A stretch of DNA of 64,000 bases from Nostoc sp. 'Peltigera membranacea cyanobiont' 210A (GTDB lineage Bacteria; Cyanobacteriota; Cyanobacteriia; Cyanobacteriales; Nostocaceae). Each line of letters starts with the position of its first letter. Position 1 is the stretch's first letter. The notes under the pieces were generated by a model. That model had not been told where the DNA came from, did no database searches, and saw only the letters and a program-made list of their open reading frames with translations. The stretch is taken from NCBI RefSeq assembly GCF_002246015.1, contig NZ_NOLJ01000001.1, positions 282,096-346,095 on the forward strand. Reading direction: 5' to 3'. A program made the translations under genes and the position numbers. This document shows, in pieces, positions 35,502-44,493 of the stretch.

Positions 35502-35990
35502 TGCAGCAAACTCCTTTTAGAAATAATCTACCGTCCGCAGGGCGATAGAATTCTATATCTAGACAAAATTACGGTATCATTTGGATGCAATGATACCACC
35601 GTTGCTATATTACTTTAATCTGTATGTCTCAAAGAGCCTATAGAGAGATTGCAAGTTTTCTCATGAATTTAAGGGTTTAAAACCGAACGTCAACACTTAG
35701 TAAGCTGTTACGCATTTAAGTTGCACATCAACTGGTGAGGTTGTCCTAAGTCAATTGTCCTTTGTCCTTGGTAAACACAAATGACTAATACAACCCTTGG
35801 AGAGGCTGCGCCAACGGCTTCTCTACGAGACGCTACGCTTTTACGCAAAACTGTACTTAGCTAAAGTTATCCTACAAAAAGCAAGCTACAATCGGGCTTT
35901 AAATTCCTATTTGCAACTCTCTTTTCTACAAGACGCTACGCATAGCTTGCTTTCCTGTAAGGGTATAATTTTGAATTGTTATTGATGGTT
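35502..35990. other. Intergenic region with ACGAGACGCTACGC repeats
   Basis: No gene seen. From about 35795 to 35950 it holds copies of a repeat with CTCTACGAGACGCTACGC and CAAGACGCTACGCAT, a family also found near 46725, 55930 and 56380. A 62-codon open frame here is made of these repeats. Confidence 0.6.
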
Positions 35991-36596
35991 TTAGGAAACT
36001 TTTTCGAGCTTCTTCTGAGTAAATTTGGATAGATTGTGGCGTTTGAGTAATGAAGGTGCGCCAACAAGAGTACCAAGAAAGAGCAGGCTAAGGATAGAAG
36101 TGGGTTCAGGAACAGTGACTATGGTTGCAGAAAAACTAATAAGTAACTCACTATCTTCTAATCCCAAATTTTCAAAACCTGGTATGATTGGCGGCGCAGA
36201 AAAAACCTCTAAATAACCTGGTGTCGGCAAAAAACTCGCGAAAAATGGACTAGAATAGTTTCCTCCCGAAGTGGAATACCCAAAACCATCACCTGTTAAC
36301 TGCTGAGTGTTAAGACTAATTAAATTATCAACATTAAAAGGTTCGTTTCCTGGTATTGGAGTCCCAGCGGGTTGCAGACCGGTAATTGTTTCACCATTTC
36401 GTGTACCAGTAATTCCAGAAATCAGGTAAAAACCCAAATCGTTAGGGGTGTCATTACTGGTGAAAGTACCGTTCGCCGCTATGCCAGTACCAGAATAATT
36501 CCAATTCCAACTTAAAGCAGAAGCGGCTGGCATTGTCCCGAAAACTAATCCAGATGTGGTGGCGAGGGCTATGGCAGATAGAGCTAGATTTTTCAT
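35991..36596 (-). CDS. PEP-CTERM sorting-domain protein
   Basis: 201 residues. Signal peptide at 1-27 (SAIALATTSGLVFGTMPAASA). The C-terminal sorting signal is VPEPTSILSLLFLGTLVGAPSLLKRH: the VPEP motif, a hydrophobic helix and a basic tail. The middle part is a beta-rich domain (WNWNYSGTGIAANGTFTSNDTPND) often seen in exported PEP-CTERM proteins of cyanobacteria. It is probably processed by an exosortase and placed at the cell envelope. No specific function is seen. Confidence 0.9.
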   Translation of the reverse strand: MKNLALSAIALATTSGLVFGTMPAASALSWNWNYSGTGIAANGTFTSNDTPNDLGFYLISGITGTRNGETITGLQPAGTPIPGNEPFNVDNLISLNTQQLTGDGFGYSTSGGNYSSPFFASFLPTPGYLEVFSAPPIIPGFENLGLEDSELLISFSATIVTVPEPTSILSLLFLGTLVGAPSLLKRHNLSKFTQKKLEKVS

Positions 36597-36672
36597 GGAA
36601 GTCGTTACTGCGATCGTTCCCGTGTATTATACGGAAATTAGGAAAGATAGTATTATCAATCTTGCCTATTTA

Positions 36673-37434
36673 CTAACAGCGATGCCTACGGCGGGCTACG
36701 CCTACGCATAGCCATACCAAAGCAGCATCAACATTACTAACCTGCTCGCCTGGCGGTATCGCTGGACGATTTACCATCACAACCTTCACGCCTAGTTCTC
36801 GCGCGGCAATAATCTTGGGCTTTGTGGCATCGCCACCGCTATTTTTACTGACGATGGTATCAATGTTATTCTCAATCAGAATTTGTCTCTCATTATTGAG
36901 GGTAAAAGGCCCGCGATCGCACAATACCATCCCCGGCGGTACTAAAGCATCTTCGCCAGGAGGGTCAATCATCCGCATCAAAAACCAAATTTTCTCCAAA
37001 TGAGCAAAAGCAGCGAGTTCTTGCCTACCAACGGTCAAAAATACGCGCTGTGCCTGATTTTGCAGGGTTGTTGCTGCGACTTCAACATTATCAACTTCAA
37101 TCCAGCGATCGCCACTTTCTTTTTCCCAAGGCGGACGGATTAACATCAGACGGGGGACTCCAACTTCCGTTGCCGCATCTGCCGCATTGAAGGAAATCTG
37201 AGTAGCGAAAGGATGGGTTGCATCAATTAATAAGTCGATTTGCATGACTCGCAGATAGCTAGCCAATCCAGCCACACCCCCGAAGCCTCCAACCCGCAAA
37301 TCGCCCAGCGGTACTGACGGTTCGCGGGTGCGGCCAGCAAGAGAAGTTATTACTTCTAACCCTTGGATAGTAGTAACTTTGGCAGCTAGTTCTGCTGCAT
37401 CACCCGTCCCACCCAGAATCAAAACGCGCATCAT
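36673..37434 (-). CDS. cobK: Precorrin-6A (cobalt-precorrin-6A) reductase-like protein
   Basis: 253 residues from the ATG at 37434 (MMRVLILGGTGDAAELAAKV). CobK features: GGTGDAAEL, LLIDATHPFATQISFNAADAA, IWFLMRMIDPPGE and IDTIVSKNSGGDATKPKIIAARELGVKVVMVNRPAIP. The enzyme reduces a double bond of precorrin-6A in corrin synthesis. It is on the same strand as cobA, cbiX-like and the DUF1636 gene, with a MITE in between. The last about 10 residues (VARRRHRC) are coded by a TACGCCTACGC-type genomic repeat and may not be native. Confidence 0.85.
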   Translation of the reverse strand: MMRVLILGGTGDAAELAAKVTTIQGLEVITSLAGRTREPSVPLGDLRVGGFGGVAGLASYLRVMQIDLLIDATHPFATQISFNAADAATEVGVPRLMLIRPPWEKESGDRWIEVDNVEVAATTLQNQAQRVFLTVGRQELAAFAHLEKIWFLMRMIDPPGEDALVPPGMVLCDRGPFTLNNERQILIENNIDTIVSKNSGGDATKPKIIAARELGVKVVMVNRPAIPPGEQVSNVDAALVWLCVGVARRRHRC

Positions 37435-37496
37435 TAGATATCTTGTAAAAGTCCCTAACACCCCACCCCTTAATCTCCTCCCCAAAGCATCGCGAT

Positions 37497-37655
37497 GGTG
37501 TACACACAAGTCGAATTACCCCCCTTAATCCCCCCTTATAAAGGGGGGAAACAGGAAATTCAGTTCCCTCCCCTTTATAAGGGGAGGGTTAGGGAGGGGT
37601 AAAACTTATGCTTAAACCCATAATGATTAAACTGTTTCAGACTTGTGTGTACACC
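37497..37655. mobile_element. MITE-like element, family GGTGTACACACAAGTC, copy 1
   Basis: GGTGTACACACAAGTC (37497-37512) pairs with GACTTGTGTGTACACC (37640-37655). The interior has mirrored C-rich and G-rich blocks (CCCCCCTTATAAAGGGGGG). CAAAGCATC flanks it on both sides (37483-37491 and 37657-37665), though with a few extra bases next to the left end. It lies between cobK and the DUF1636 gene. Confidence 0.75.
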
Positions 37656-37702
37656 GCAAAGCATCAGGATGGGGTTCAAATTTTGTGATTTATGCAAGAG
37701 GT

Positions 37703-38122
37703 TTATTGAGATAAAGGTGGAATCTTTGCTAAAATGCCCTTTTTCATTGCTTCTGGACGCTCTGACCAAGGCAGTAAACCATCTGCTTTAGCATAGTATT
37801 GACTAGCACATTCCAGTACCGCAGAGGCACTGCCATCAACGGCTAAATCACCAAATAAATATGTTAATTTGCCTTTGGCACTAAAGGCGACTACACAAGA
37901 ACGATTACAAGCACTCATGCATTCAACTTCCTGAATCGGGAATCGATCTCGTAATTCCCAATCTTGTGCCAGCTGCTGAAGTTGGTGTAAAAGTTTTTCA
38001 CCACCACTTTCACCTAAGCGTTTTCCATTTTGCCAAACACTGGCACAGGTTTTGCAAACAAATAAAGTATGTTCAGCAACTTCCATTGGACTGGTTGGGG
38101 AAATATTTACAGTCGTAGTCAT
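37703..38122 (-). CDS. DUF1636 protein under cobalamin riboswitch control
   Basis: 139 residues from the ATG at 38122 (MTTTVNISPTSPMEVAEHTLF); a longer frame would run into the riboswitch. Cys-x2-Cys (FVCKTCASVW) and VECMSACNRSCVVAF give four or more conserved cysteines, as in thioredoxin-like ferredoxins; this is the DUF1636 pattern. The family is found with cobalamin genes and is thought to take part in cobalt or B12 metabolism, perhaps as an iron-sulfur protein. The riboswitch directly upstream supports the link. Confidence 0.85.
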   Translation of the reverse strand: MTTTVNISPTSPMEVAEHTLFVCKTCASVWQNGKRLGESGGEKLLHQLQQLAQDWELRDRFPIQEVECMSACNRSCVVAFSAKGKLTYLFGDLAVDGSASAVLECASQYYAKADGLLPWSERPEAMKKGILAKIPPLSQ

Positions 38123-38160
38123 CTGTACCTCGCAGATATGTGAAACTAATAAATCTATTT

Positions 38161-38310
38161 CGGCGGGCATCCTGACTCACTCAATTTGAGATTTTCGATT
38201 TAGTTCCTGAATCTCACATTGGTTCACAGTTGCGGGACAGCGCCGGATTTGCACCGAACTTTCCCCGTTACCTCTGGTAGCTGACTCCCACCAGAACCGA
38301 ATCACCTTAT
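38161..38310 (-). ncRNA. Cobalamin (B12) riboswitch
   Basis: On the minus strand the conserved core is clear: GGGAAAGTTCGGTGCAAATC, then CGGCGCTGTCCCGCAACTGTG, and GAGTCAGGATGCC near the 3' end. Upstream GGTGGGAGTCAGCTACC completes the fold. It ends about 40 bases before the DUF1636 start codon and should reduce expression when adenosylcobalamin or a relative is bound. Exact ends are estimates. Confidence 0.93.
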
Positions 38311-38365
38311 CGATCATACACTAGGGTTATCGGAGAATACGAAACAACAAGCTTTTCGCCAACTA

Positions 38366-39145
38366 TCAAACTGGGCGGCAGCCAGACAAAATACTGTGCA
38401 TCTTCACTACTTGTCCAATAACTGCGATCGCAGGCGCGTCAAATCCAGTTTCCTCTACCTGTGTGACTATTGTTTCCAATGTCCCAATTAATTCTTCTTG
38501 TTCTGGGCGCGTACCCCAGCGCACCAAAGCAATGAGCGTTTCTAAATTCAACCCAGCGGTAATTAATTCTTCCACAATATAAGGCAGATTGTGAATTCCC
38601 ATATAAATTACAATGGTTTCGGAACCGTGAGCGATCGCACTCCAATTCACTTGCGGTCTATACTTACCCGCCGCTTCATGACCAGTTACAAATATGACTG
38701 ACGAACTATACAGCCGATGTGTCAAAGGAATACCTGAGTATGCTGCTGCTGCAATTCCCGAAGTGATACCCGGCACTACTTCCGTTGATATTCCAGCTTT
38801 GACTAATTCTTCCATCTCTTCGCCACCGCGACCAAAAATAAAGGGATCGCCACCCTTGAGTCGCACTACAATTGCACGATCCTGCGCTTTATCAATCAGC
38901 AATTGAGTTGTTTCTGACTGCAACAACGAATGTCTCCCCGCACGTTTACCAGCATTAATTTGCTCGGCTTGAGGATTAATCATAGCCAGAATTGCCGGAC
39001 TCACTAAGGCATCATAGATGACTACATCTGCACATTCCAACAAACCTTTCGCCTTCAGGGTAATTAATCCTGGATCTCCTGGCCCCGCACCTACTAAATA
39101 AACCTTTCCCAAATACTTGTTCTCCTGTTTTTCTATGCGGTTCAT
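38366..39145 (-). CDS. cobA: Uroporphyrinogen-III C-methyltransferase
   Basis: 259 residues from the ATG at 39145 (MNRIEKQENKYLGKVYLVGAG), which overlaps the stop of the upstream cbiX-like gene as ATGA. The motifs GAGPGDPGLITLKAKGLLECADVV and VVRLKGGDPFIFGRGGEEMEEL are those of SUMT. It adds two methyl groups to uroporphyrinogen III to give precorrin-2, the branch point to sirohaem and B12. No CysG-type dehydrogenase or HemD fusion is present. Confidence 0.95.
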   Translation of the reverse strand: MNRIEKQENKYLGKVYLVGAGPGDPGLITLKAKGLLECADVVIYDALVSPAILAMINPQAEQINAGKRAGRHSLLQSETTQLLIDKAQDRAIVVRLKGGDPFIFGRGGEEMEELVKAGISTEVVPGITSGIAAAAYSGIPLTHRLYSSSVIFVTGHEAAGKYRPQVNWSAIAHGSETIVIYMGIHNLPYIVEELITAGLNLETLIALVRWGTRPEQEELIGTLETIVTQVEETGFDAPAIAVIGQVVKMHSILSGCRPV

Positions 39146-39867
39146 CTCTGTGTTAAATCCCAAATTAGCTCGGCTAATTCTGCACTTGCTCCCAAGGGCT
39201 GCGCCAATTGGAAATTCACCGCAGAAAATTGTAATTTTAGCTCTTCTATTGAGGTGGCGATCGCATCGGTTATTCCACCAGCGAATAAAAAGTATGGCAA
39301 GATTGCAATTTCTCGATAACCAGCAGTTACTAACTCTTTCACTCGTGATTCTAAACTAGGAGGCCCAGCCCAATAAGCAGTCACGGCTCCCAAACTCGCC
39401 GCCATTGCTTCCACACTTTCTTGCGAACCTGGGCGACGGCTACCATGAGCTAAGAGAATCCATGCTTCTGCTTTGATAGCAGCTATTTGCTTTGCCAACA
39501 ATTTCTCTAAATTAGGATGAGAGCCTAAATATGGTTGCAACTCAATGATAGTATCTTGACCAGCAGCCTGTTGTGCGAGTGCTACTTCGGCGGGAATGTC
39601 TGTCATCAGATGCACTCCCGGCAGTAAAAATAGCGGTACAATTTTGAGGCGATTCTCATTTTGAGACTGTGGGCAATCGCCAAAAGCGCTTTTAGCAAAT
39701 TGTTGAATCTGCTCGTGTAAAGGTTGAGAACTCATTTCTAAAGCAGCGATGCCAACCAAATGTTCGCTTGACAATTTCTGACATACCAGACTAGCTAGTT
39801 GCTGCATAGCAATTTCTGGGCGGCGATCGCGACTTCCGTGAGATAATAACAGATAGGCAGATGACAT
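39142..39867 (-). CDS. Sirohydrochlorin chelatase (CbiX/SirB family, two-domain form)
   Basis: 241 residues made of two similar halves. Each half has a His-Gly-Ser motif: YLLLSHGSRDRRPE at the start and WILLAHGSRRPGSQE at about 125. HL in PGVHLMTDIPAEV also fits the metal site. It inserts cobalt or iron into sirohydrochlorin. The 4-bp overlap with cobA, and the riboswitch and cobK nearby, favour a role in B12 or sirohaem synthesis. Which metal is used cannot be told. Confidence 0.88.
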   Translation of the reverse strand: MSSAYLLLSHGSRDRRPEIAMQQLASLVCQKLSSEHLVGIAALEMSSQPLHEQIQQFAKSAFGDCPQSQNENRLKIVPLFLLPGVHLMTDIPAEVALAQQAAGQDTIIELQPYLGSHPNLEKLLAKQIAAIKAEAWILLAHGSRRPGSQESVEAMAASLGAVTAYWAGPPSLESRVKELVTAGYREIAILPYFLFAGGITDAIATSIEELKLQFSAVNFQLAQPLGASAELAELIWDLTQR

Positions 39868-39987
39868 CGGTAAAGCTCGAACTTTCAGTTACTATATCTT
39901 ACTTAAGATTAAGCCGGGGTTCATAAGTACTCTGGTAATTATTGAAACTATTATCAATTACTAAACAGAATTATTCTTAATCACTTT

Positions 39988-40111
39988 TACAGCAGATTTC
40001 AAGTTGTAAAGTACACAACTATTCGTTTCAAAAGCAGGTATAAAGCTTGTTTTTATTCTGTTAGCGCAGCCGATTCTGACTCCTGAATTCTCACTCCTGA
40101 ATTCTGCTGTA
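39988..40111. repeat. MITE-like repeat, family TACAGCAGATTTC, copy 1
   Basis: It begins TACAGCAGATTTCAAGTTG and ends GAATTCTGCTGTA, giving short inverted ends (TACAGCA/TGCTGTA). It shares CTGTTAGCGCAGCC and other blocks with 41550-41651. Direct repeats CTCCTGAATTCT lie inside the right end. Confidence 0.5.
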
Positions 40112-40133
40112 TATTCTTCCCCTGCTGCTTACC

Positions 40134-40517
40134 TTATTGTTCTTCGGCAGTGTAAGTATAAAATTGATCAAAAGCTCCTACCGTTTCAAATTTGTATGAA
40201 GGTATCCAAGAATTTATTTTTAAATTTGTACGGTAAACACTAAAAATAAGGAAATCTTGCCTTTCTGTAGTCTTGGCAATAATTTCTTGGATTTGTGGGT
40301 TAGCCGAGTCAACTAACTTATCACAATTAAAACGGATTAAATTTTCTATAATATTCGTAGTTTTTTTACATACATCGGTTTTTAAGTATTTTGTCAGGCG
40401 TTGAACTGCATATTCTTCATATTCAACTTGACTGGGATTGGTTTTCGCCATTGTCACACCCAAGGCGGCGAGGCCTACTGCTGCTCCAGTATACGCAATG
40501 ATGGTCAATGGTTTCAT
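40134..40517 (-). CDS. DUF4359-like hypothetical protein
   Basis: 127 residues from the ATG at 40517 (MKPLTIIAYTGAAVGLAALGV), which starts at a signal or anchor segment; the longer reading adds an acidic tail before it. Two Cys (DVCKKTT, FNCDKLV) and the aromatic C-terminus (IPSYKFETVGAFDQFYTYTAEE) fit a small family seen in cyanobacteria, which I believe is DUF4359. Predicted to be exported or membrane-attached. It is divergent from tRNA-His. Function unknown. Confidence 0.7.
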   Translation of the reverse strand: MKPLTIIAYTGAAVGLAALGVTMAKTNPSQVEYEEYAVQRLTKYLKTDVCKKTTNIIENLIRFNCDKLVDSANPQIQEIIAKTTERQDFLIFSVYRTNLKINSWIPSYKFETVGAFDQFYTYTAEEQ

Positions 40518-40640
40518 ATTTGCCAAGTAAAATTCGTTGTAATCGTTAGATTCCAGAGACTCTAAATCAACCAAGTCCGTTCCTTGAACAAAAACTCTTG
40601 ATCGATTGCCAAATTATTGCTATAATTCAAATTGTTGAAT

Positions 40641-40714
40641 GGCGAGCGTAGCCAAGTGGTTAAGGCAGTGGTTTGTGGTACCACCATTCGTGGGTTCGAT
40701 TCCCATCGTTCGCC
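40641..40714 (+). tRNA. tRNA-His (GTG)
   Basis: Acceptor GCGAGCG (40642-40648) pairs with CGTTCGC (40707-40713), and the extra G(-1) at 40641 faces C73 at 40714, the mark of tRNA-His. The anticodon stem GTGGT/ACCAC holds the loop TTGTGGT (anticodon GTG). The T arm is GTGGG-TTCGATT-CCCAT. Confidence 0.95.
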
Positions 40715-40945
40715 CTATATAATCTTATATTGATATATATTCCTATATAAAGATCCGTTTTGGTTCTGAACATTCATAACCATTACTTTAGCAATGATTT
40801 GTTGTATACGAGTTCATAGACTTGGAAGGTTTACAAATCTATAATAATTCATTAGTTTATCTTATAAAGAAGTTGATGTATATAAGCAAATCTACTTTTT
40901 AGCAACTTCTCTACGAGACGGGCTAAAGATAGAGAACCTATTACT

Positions 40946-41058
40946 CAATACGGTTCAGTTAAGGCTAAAACTCTTTGTCAAAGTCAACTTTTTTAACGAA
41001 CCGCAGAGGCGCAGAGGAAACAGAGAGAAGAGAAAAAATGCTTAACTGAACCGTATTG
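40946..41058. mobile_element. MITE-like element, family CAATAC, with perfect 10-bp target duplication
   Basis: The 18-bp ends CAATACGGTTCAGTTAAG (40946-40963) and CTTAACTGAACCGTATTG (41041-41058) are exact inverted copies. ACCTATTACT stands on both sides (40936-40945 and 41059-41068), so insertion into this 10-bp target is directly visible. The interior has no gene but carries a CGCAGAGGCGCAGAGG repeat. Confidence 0.9.
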
Positions 41059-41127
41059 ACCTATTACTACGCTATCAGACTAAACAAATGCTCATAATTC
41101 TCTGGAGCCTGAGCTATTTATATTAAG

Positions 41128-41158
41128 AATTCCCGACTTCTCCAAGAAATCGGGAATT
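41128..41158. terminator. Hairpin AATTCCCGA/TCGGGAATT
   Basis: AATTCCCGA (41128-41136) pairs with TCGGGAATT (41150-41158), with TTCTCCAAGAA inside able to extend the fold. It lies 30 bp behind the small membrane-protein gene and could terminate it. Confidence 0.55.
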
Positions 41159-41189
41159 TGAGTGTCAGAAGTTTTTGAACGCACATTTG

Positions 41190-41306
41190 TTAAAAAATGC
41201 CTAGAAGAACGATCAAAGTCAGCCCACAGAAGGCAAGTAAAGACATAATCAGAATGTTGCCTATACTGTGGTCAGAAGCTGTTAACTTATCTGTATTGGT
41301 AGCCAT
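41190..41306 (-). CDS. 38-residue single-pass membrane protein
   Basis: A short frame on the minus strand: MATNTDKLTASDHSIGNI, then LIMSLLAFCGLTLIVLLGIF and a stop. The first half is polar, the second a single transmembrane helix of about 19 residues that runs to the C-terminus. Cyanobacteria have many such small membrane subunits in photosystems, cytochrome b6f and NDH-1; this one matches none that I remember. The terminator-like hairpin behind it supports a real gene. No strong ribosome-binding site is visible. Confidence 0.5.
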   Translation of the reverse strand: MATNTDKLTASDHSIGNILIMSLLAFCGLTLIVLLGIF

Positions 41307-42005
41307 ATAAAATTGACCAAATTTAAACAACTTTTGCCTAAATTATAACTATGGCAAATCAATATTAGTCTGTTTTTAAACAAAAATTGATTTTAATTAA
41401 TTTAAGTTAAACTAAATAGTTAAACTTCAGCAAAACTATTAACTTTTATTTCAATTCTTTAAAAAGAGATTATGGCAAGACTATTACTTATTCCCAAAAT
41501 TAACATAATACAGGAATCATATTTTATTTTTTAAATTATTTACCTTACATACAACAGATTTCAAGTTTGTGAACTACACAAGCTATGAAAGCCTATTTTA
41601 CTTCTGTTAGCGCAGCCTATTCTGATTATATAAATTCTGAATTATGCTGTATGTGCCGATCGTCAAAATATACGCAAATAAATGATATAGTAAATATTAC
41701 ATTAAGCAATTGAGAGCGTGATAATTTGTGCCCCAAATCTTCTGATGCAGTTATTTACTAACATCTATCAAAAGAAATAAAAATTGTATTCCTTTAGTGA
41801 GATCCAAAAATACTGAGTCATAGATACTTTAAGTAAAGTAGAACATGATTTAAGTGCCTGCTGAAAATTTGATACTTGTAGGTACACAGATAAATTATAT
41901 TTATCTGTGTTGTTTCGTGTTTATATATGTCTAACAAAAGGTAGAGGCTTATTTGTCTCGCCTAGAAAGTTAACAATGCAAACATCGTCATTTAGTGGAG
42001 TTGCT
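41307..42005. other. Long upstream region of sucrose synthase
   Basis: About 700 bp with low GC content and no credible gene. It holds the MITE-like repeat at 41550-41651. Several TATAAT-like hexamers occur, but I cannot choose a promoter. The in-frame ATGs at 41907 and 41976 would extend sucrose synthase, but homologues start at the ATG at 42006. Confidence 0.5.
41550..41651. repeat. MITE-like repeat, family TACARCAGATTTC, copy 2
   Basis: It begins TACAACAGATTTCAAG and ends TTATGCTGTA. CTGTTAGCGCAGCC, TTCTGATT and the overall order match 39988-40111. Confidence 0.5.
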
Positions 42006-44426
42006 ATGTCTGAATTGCTTCAAGCAGTCTTAGATAGTGAAGAAAAAAGTGATTTACGTTCCTTTATTAGTGAATTACGCCAACAAGAAAAGAAGTACTT
42101 GCTACGGAACGACATACTCAATGTATATAATGAGTATTGCTCCAAATCCCAGAAACCTGAAGGCTTTTACACTTCCTCCGAGTTAGGCAAACTCATTTAC
42201 TATACTCAGGAAATAATTCAGGAGGACTCAAACTTCTGTTTCATCATCCGTTCTAAGATTGCCAGCCAAGAAGTTTATTGGTTGACATCAGACTTGAGCA
42301 TTGAGCCGATGACGGTGCAGGATTTGTTGGATTTGCGCGATCGCTTGGTGAACAAATATCATCCCAACGAGGGCGACCTGCTAGAATTGGACTTCGGCCC
42401 CTTTTATGACTACACCCCAATCATCCGCGACCCCAAAAATATTGGTAAGGGGGTGCAATTTCTCAACCGCTATCTATCCAGCAAAATCTTTCAAGACTCC
42501 AAACAATTGCTGGACAGCTTATTGAATTTCTTGCGCCTGCACCACTACAACGGTGTTCAACTGCTAATCAACGATCGCATTCAATCACAGCAGCAACTTT
42601 CCGAGCAAGTTAAGAAAGCTATCAGTTTTGTTAATAATCGCCCCACAGATGAACCCTACGAACAATTCCGCTTCCAATTGCAGTCAATGGGTTTTGAGCC
42701 GGGTTGGGGTAACACCGCAGCGCGAGTGCAGGAAACCCTAAATATTCTCGATGAATTGATTGATTCTGCCGATCCTCAGACCCTAGAAGCATTCATTTCT
42801 CGCATCCCGATGATTTTTAGAATCGTCTTGGTATCAGTTCACGGTTGGTTTGGGCAAGAGGGAGTTTTAGGGCGTCCCGATACCGGTGGTCAGGTAGTTT
42901 ACGTCCTTGACCAGGCAAAGAGCCTAGAGAAGCAGCTACAAGAAGATGTCCTGCTTGCGGGTTTAGAAAAATTGAATGTCGAGCCAAAGGTAATTATTCT
43001 CACCCGTTTGATTCCCAATAGTGATGGTACCCTTTGTAATCAACGGCTAGAAAAAGTCCACGATACCGAAAATGCCTGGATTTTGCGAGTGCCTTTACGG
43101 GAATTTAATCCTAACATGACTCAAAACTGGATTTCTCGGTTTGAGTTTTGGCCTTATCTAGAAACCTACGCCATTGATTCAGAAAGAGAACTGCTAGCAG
43201 AGTTTCAAGGTAGACCAGACTTAATAGTTGGTAACTATACTGATGGGAATTTAGTGGCGTTTTTGCTGGCGCGACGGCTGAAAGTTACTCAATGCAATGT
43301 TGCCCATGCTTTGGAAAAATCTAAATACTTGTTCAGTAACCTCTACTGGCAAGAATTAGAAGAGAAATATCATTTTTCCTTGCAATTCACCGCTGATTTG
43401 ATTGCGATGAATGCTGCCAATTTTGTGATTAGCAGCACCTACCAAGAAATTGTCGGAACACCAGATAGTGTGGGACAGTACGAATCTTATAAGTGCTTCA
43501 CTATGCCGGAGTTGTATCATGTTACTAATGGCATTGAATTATTTAGTCCCAAATTTAATGTCGTACCACCGGGAGTAAATGAAAATAATTACTTCCCCTA
43601 CACCCGAAATAAAGACCGCGTGGAGAGCGATCGCCAACGCCTTGCAGAAACCCTCTTTACTCTGGAAGACCCCACACAAATCTTTGGCAAACTAGACGAT
43701 CCTAACAAGCGCCCTCTCTTCTCAATGGCGCGTCTTGACCACATTAAAAACCTCACAGGTTTAGCTGAATGCTATGGTCAAAGTAAAGAATTACAAGAGC
43801 ATTGCAACTTAATTTTGGTAGCGGGTAAATTACGCGTCGAAGAATCAGGCGACAACGAAGAACGTGACGAAATTATCAAACTCTACCAAATAATTGATCA
43901 GTACAATCTCCACGGAAAGATTCGTTGGCTGGGTGTGCGCCTGACTAAAACTGATTCTGGTGAAATTTACCGAGTCATTGCCGATCGTCAAGGAATTTTT
44001 GTACAACCAGCTTTATTTGAAGCTTTTGGTTTAACAATTTTAGAGGCGATGGTTTCAGGATTACCAACTTTTGCCACCCAATTTGGTGGGCCATTAGAGA
44101 TTATTCAAGATAAGGTTAATGGCTTTTTGATTAACCCGACAAATTTAGAGGAAACAGCCACAAAAATTGTGGAATTCATCACTAAATGCGAGCAAAATCC
44201 TAACTATTGGAATGAAATTGCCCAGCGAGGAATTGAGCGAGTTTACAGCACCTATACTTGGAAAATTCACACTAGCAAGCTGCTATCATTAGCACGGATT
44301 TATGGCTTCTGGAACTTTACTTCCAAGGAAAATCGGGAAGATTTATTGCGCTATATCGAGGCTTTGTTCTATTTAATTTACAAACCAAGAGCGCAACAGC
44401 TATTAGAACAGCATAAACACCGTTAG
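42006..44426 (+). CDS. susA: Sucrose synthase
   Basis: 806 residues from the ATG at 42006 (MSELLQAVLDSEEKSDLRSFI), where Nostoc sucrose synthases begin. It reversibly splits sucrose with UDP or ADP into fructose and NDP-glucose and is used for carbon flow in diazotrophic filaments. A cellular-targeting/regulatory N-terminus (1-250) precedes the GT-B domain with LVSVHGWFGQEGVLGRPDTGGQVVYVLDQ and, in the C-terminal half, the E-x7-E motif of GT4 enzymes (EAFGLTILEAMVSGLPTFAT). The N-terminal extension possible in the frame is unlikely. A monocistronic unit. Confidence 0.96.
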   Translation: MSELLQAVLDSEEKSDLRSFISELRQQEKKYLLRNDILNVYNEYCSKSQKPEGFYTSSELGKLIYYTQEIIQEDSNFCFIIRSKIASQEVYWLTSDLSIEPMTVQDLLDLRDRLVNKYHPNEGDLLELDFGPFYDYTPIIRDPKNIGKGVQFLNRYLSSKIFQDSKQLLDSLLNFLRLHHYNGVQLLINDRIQSQQQLSEQVKKAISFVNNRPTDEPYEQFRFQLQSMGFEPGWGNTAARVQETLNILDELIDSADPQTLEAFISRIPMIFRIVLVSVHGWFGQEGVLGRPDTGGQVVYVLDQAKSLEKQLQEDVLLAGLEKLNVEPKVIILTRLIPNSDGTLCNQRLEKVHDTENAWILRVPLREFNPNMTQNWISRFEFWPYLETYAIDSERELLAEFQGRPDLIVGNYTDGNLVAFLLARRLKVTQCNVAHALEKSKYLFSNLYWQELEEKYHFSLQFTADLIAMNAANFVISSTYQEIVGTPDSVGQYESYKCFTMPELYHVTNGIELFSPKFNVVPPGVNENNYFPYTRNKDRVESDRQRLAETLFTLEDPTQIFGKLDDPNKRPLFSMARLDHIKNLTGLAECYGQSKELQEHCNLILVAGKLRVEESGDNEERDEIIKLYQIIDQYNLHGKIRWLGVRLTKTDSGEIYRVIADRQGIFVQPALFEAFGLTILEAMVSGLPTFATQFGGPLEIIQDKVNGFLINPTNLEETATKIVEFITKCEQNPNYWNEIAQRGIERVYSTYTWKIHTSKLLSLARIYGFWNFTSKENREDLLRYIEALFYLIYKPRAQQLLEQHKHR

Positions 44427-44490
44427 TTTGTCATTTGTCATTTGTCATTAGCTAAAGACTAAAGACAAATGACTAAGGACAATAAACAAA
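44427..44490. repeat. TTTGTCA/GACAAAT short repeats
   Basis: Tandem TTTGTCA copies followed by complementary GACTAAAGACAAATGAC copies, able to fold into a hairpin behind susA. Confidence 0.7.
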
Positions 44491-44493
44491 TAA

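Noticed and set aside
35797-35985. 62-codon open frame
   Set aside because: Built from genomic ACGAGACGCTACGC repeats, no ribosome-binding site.
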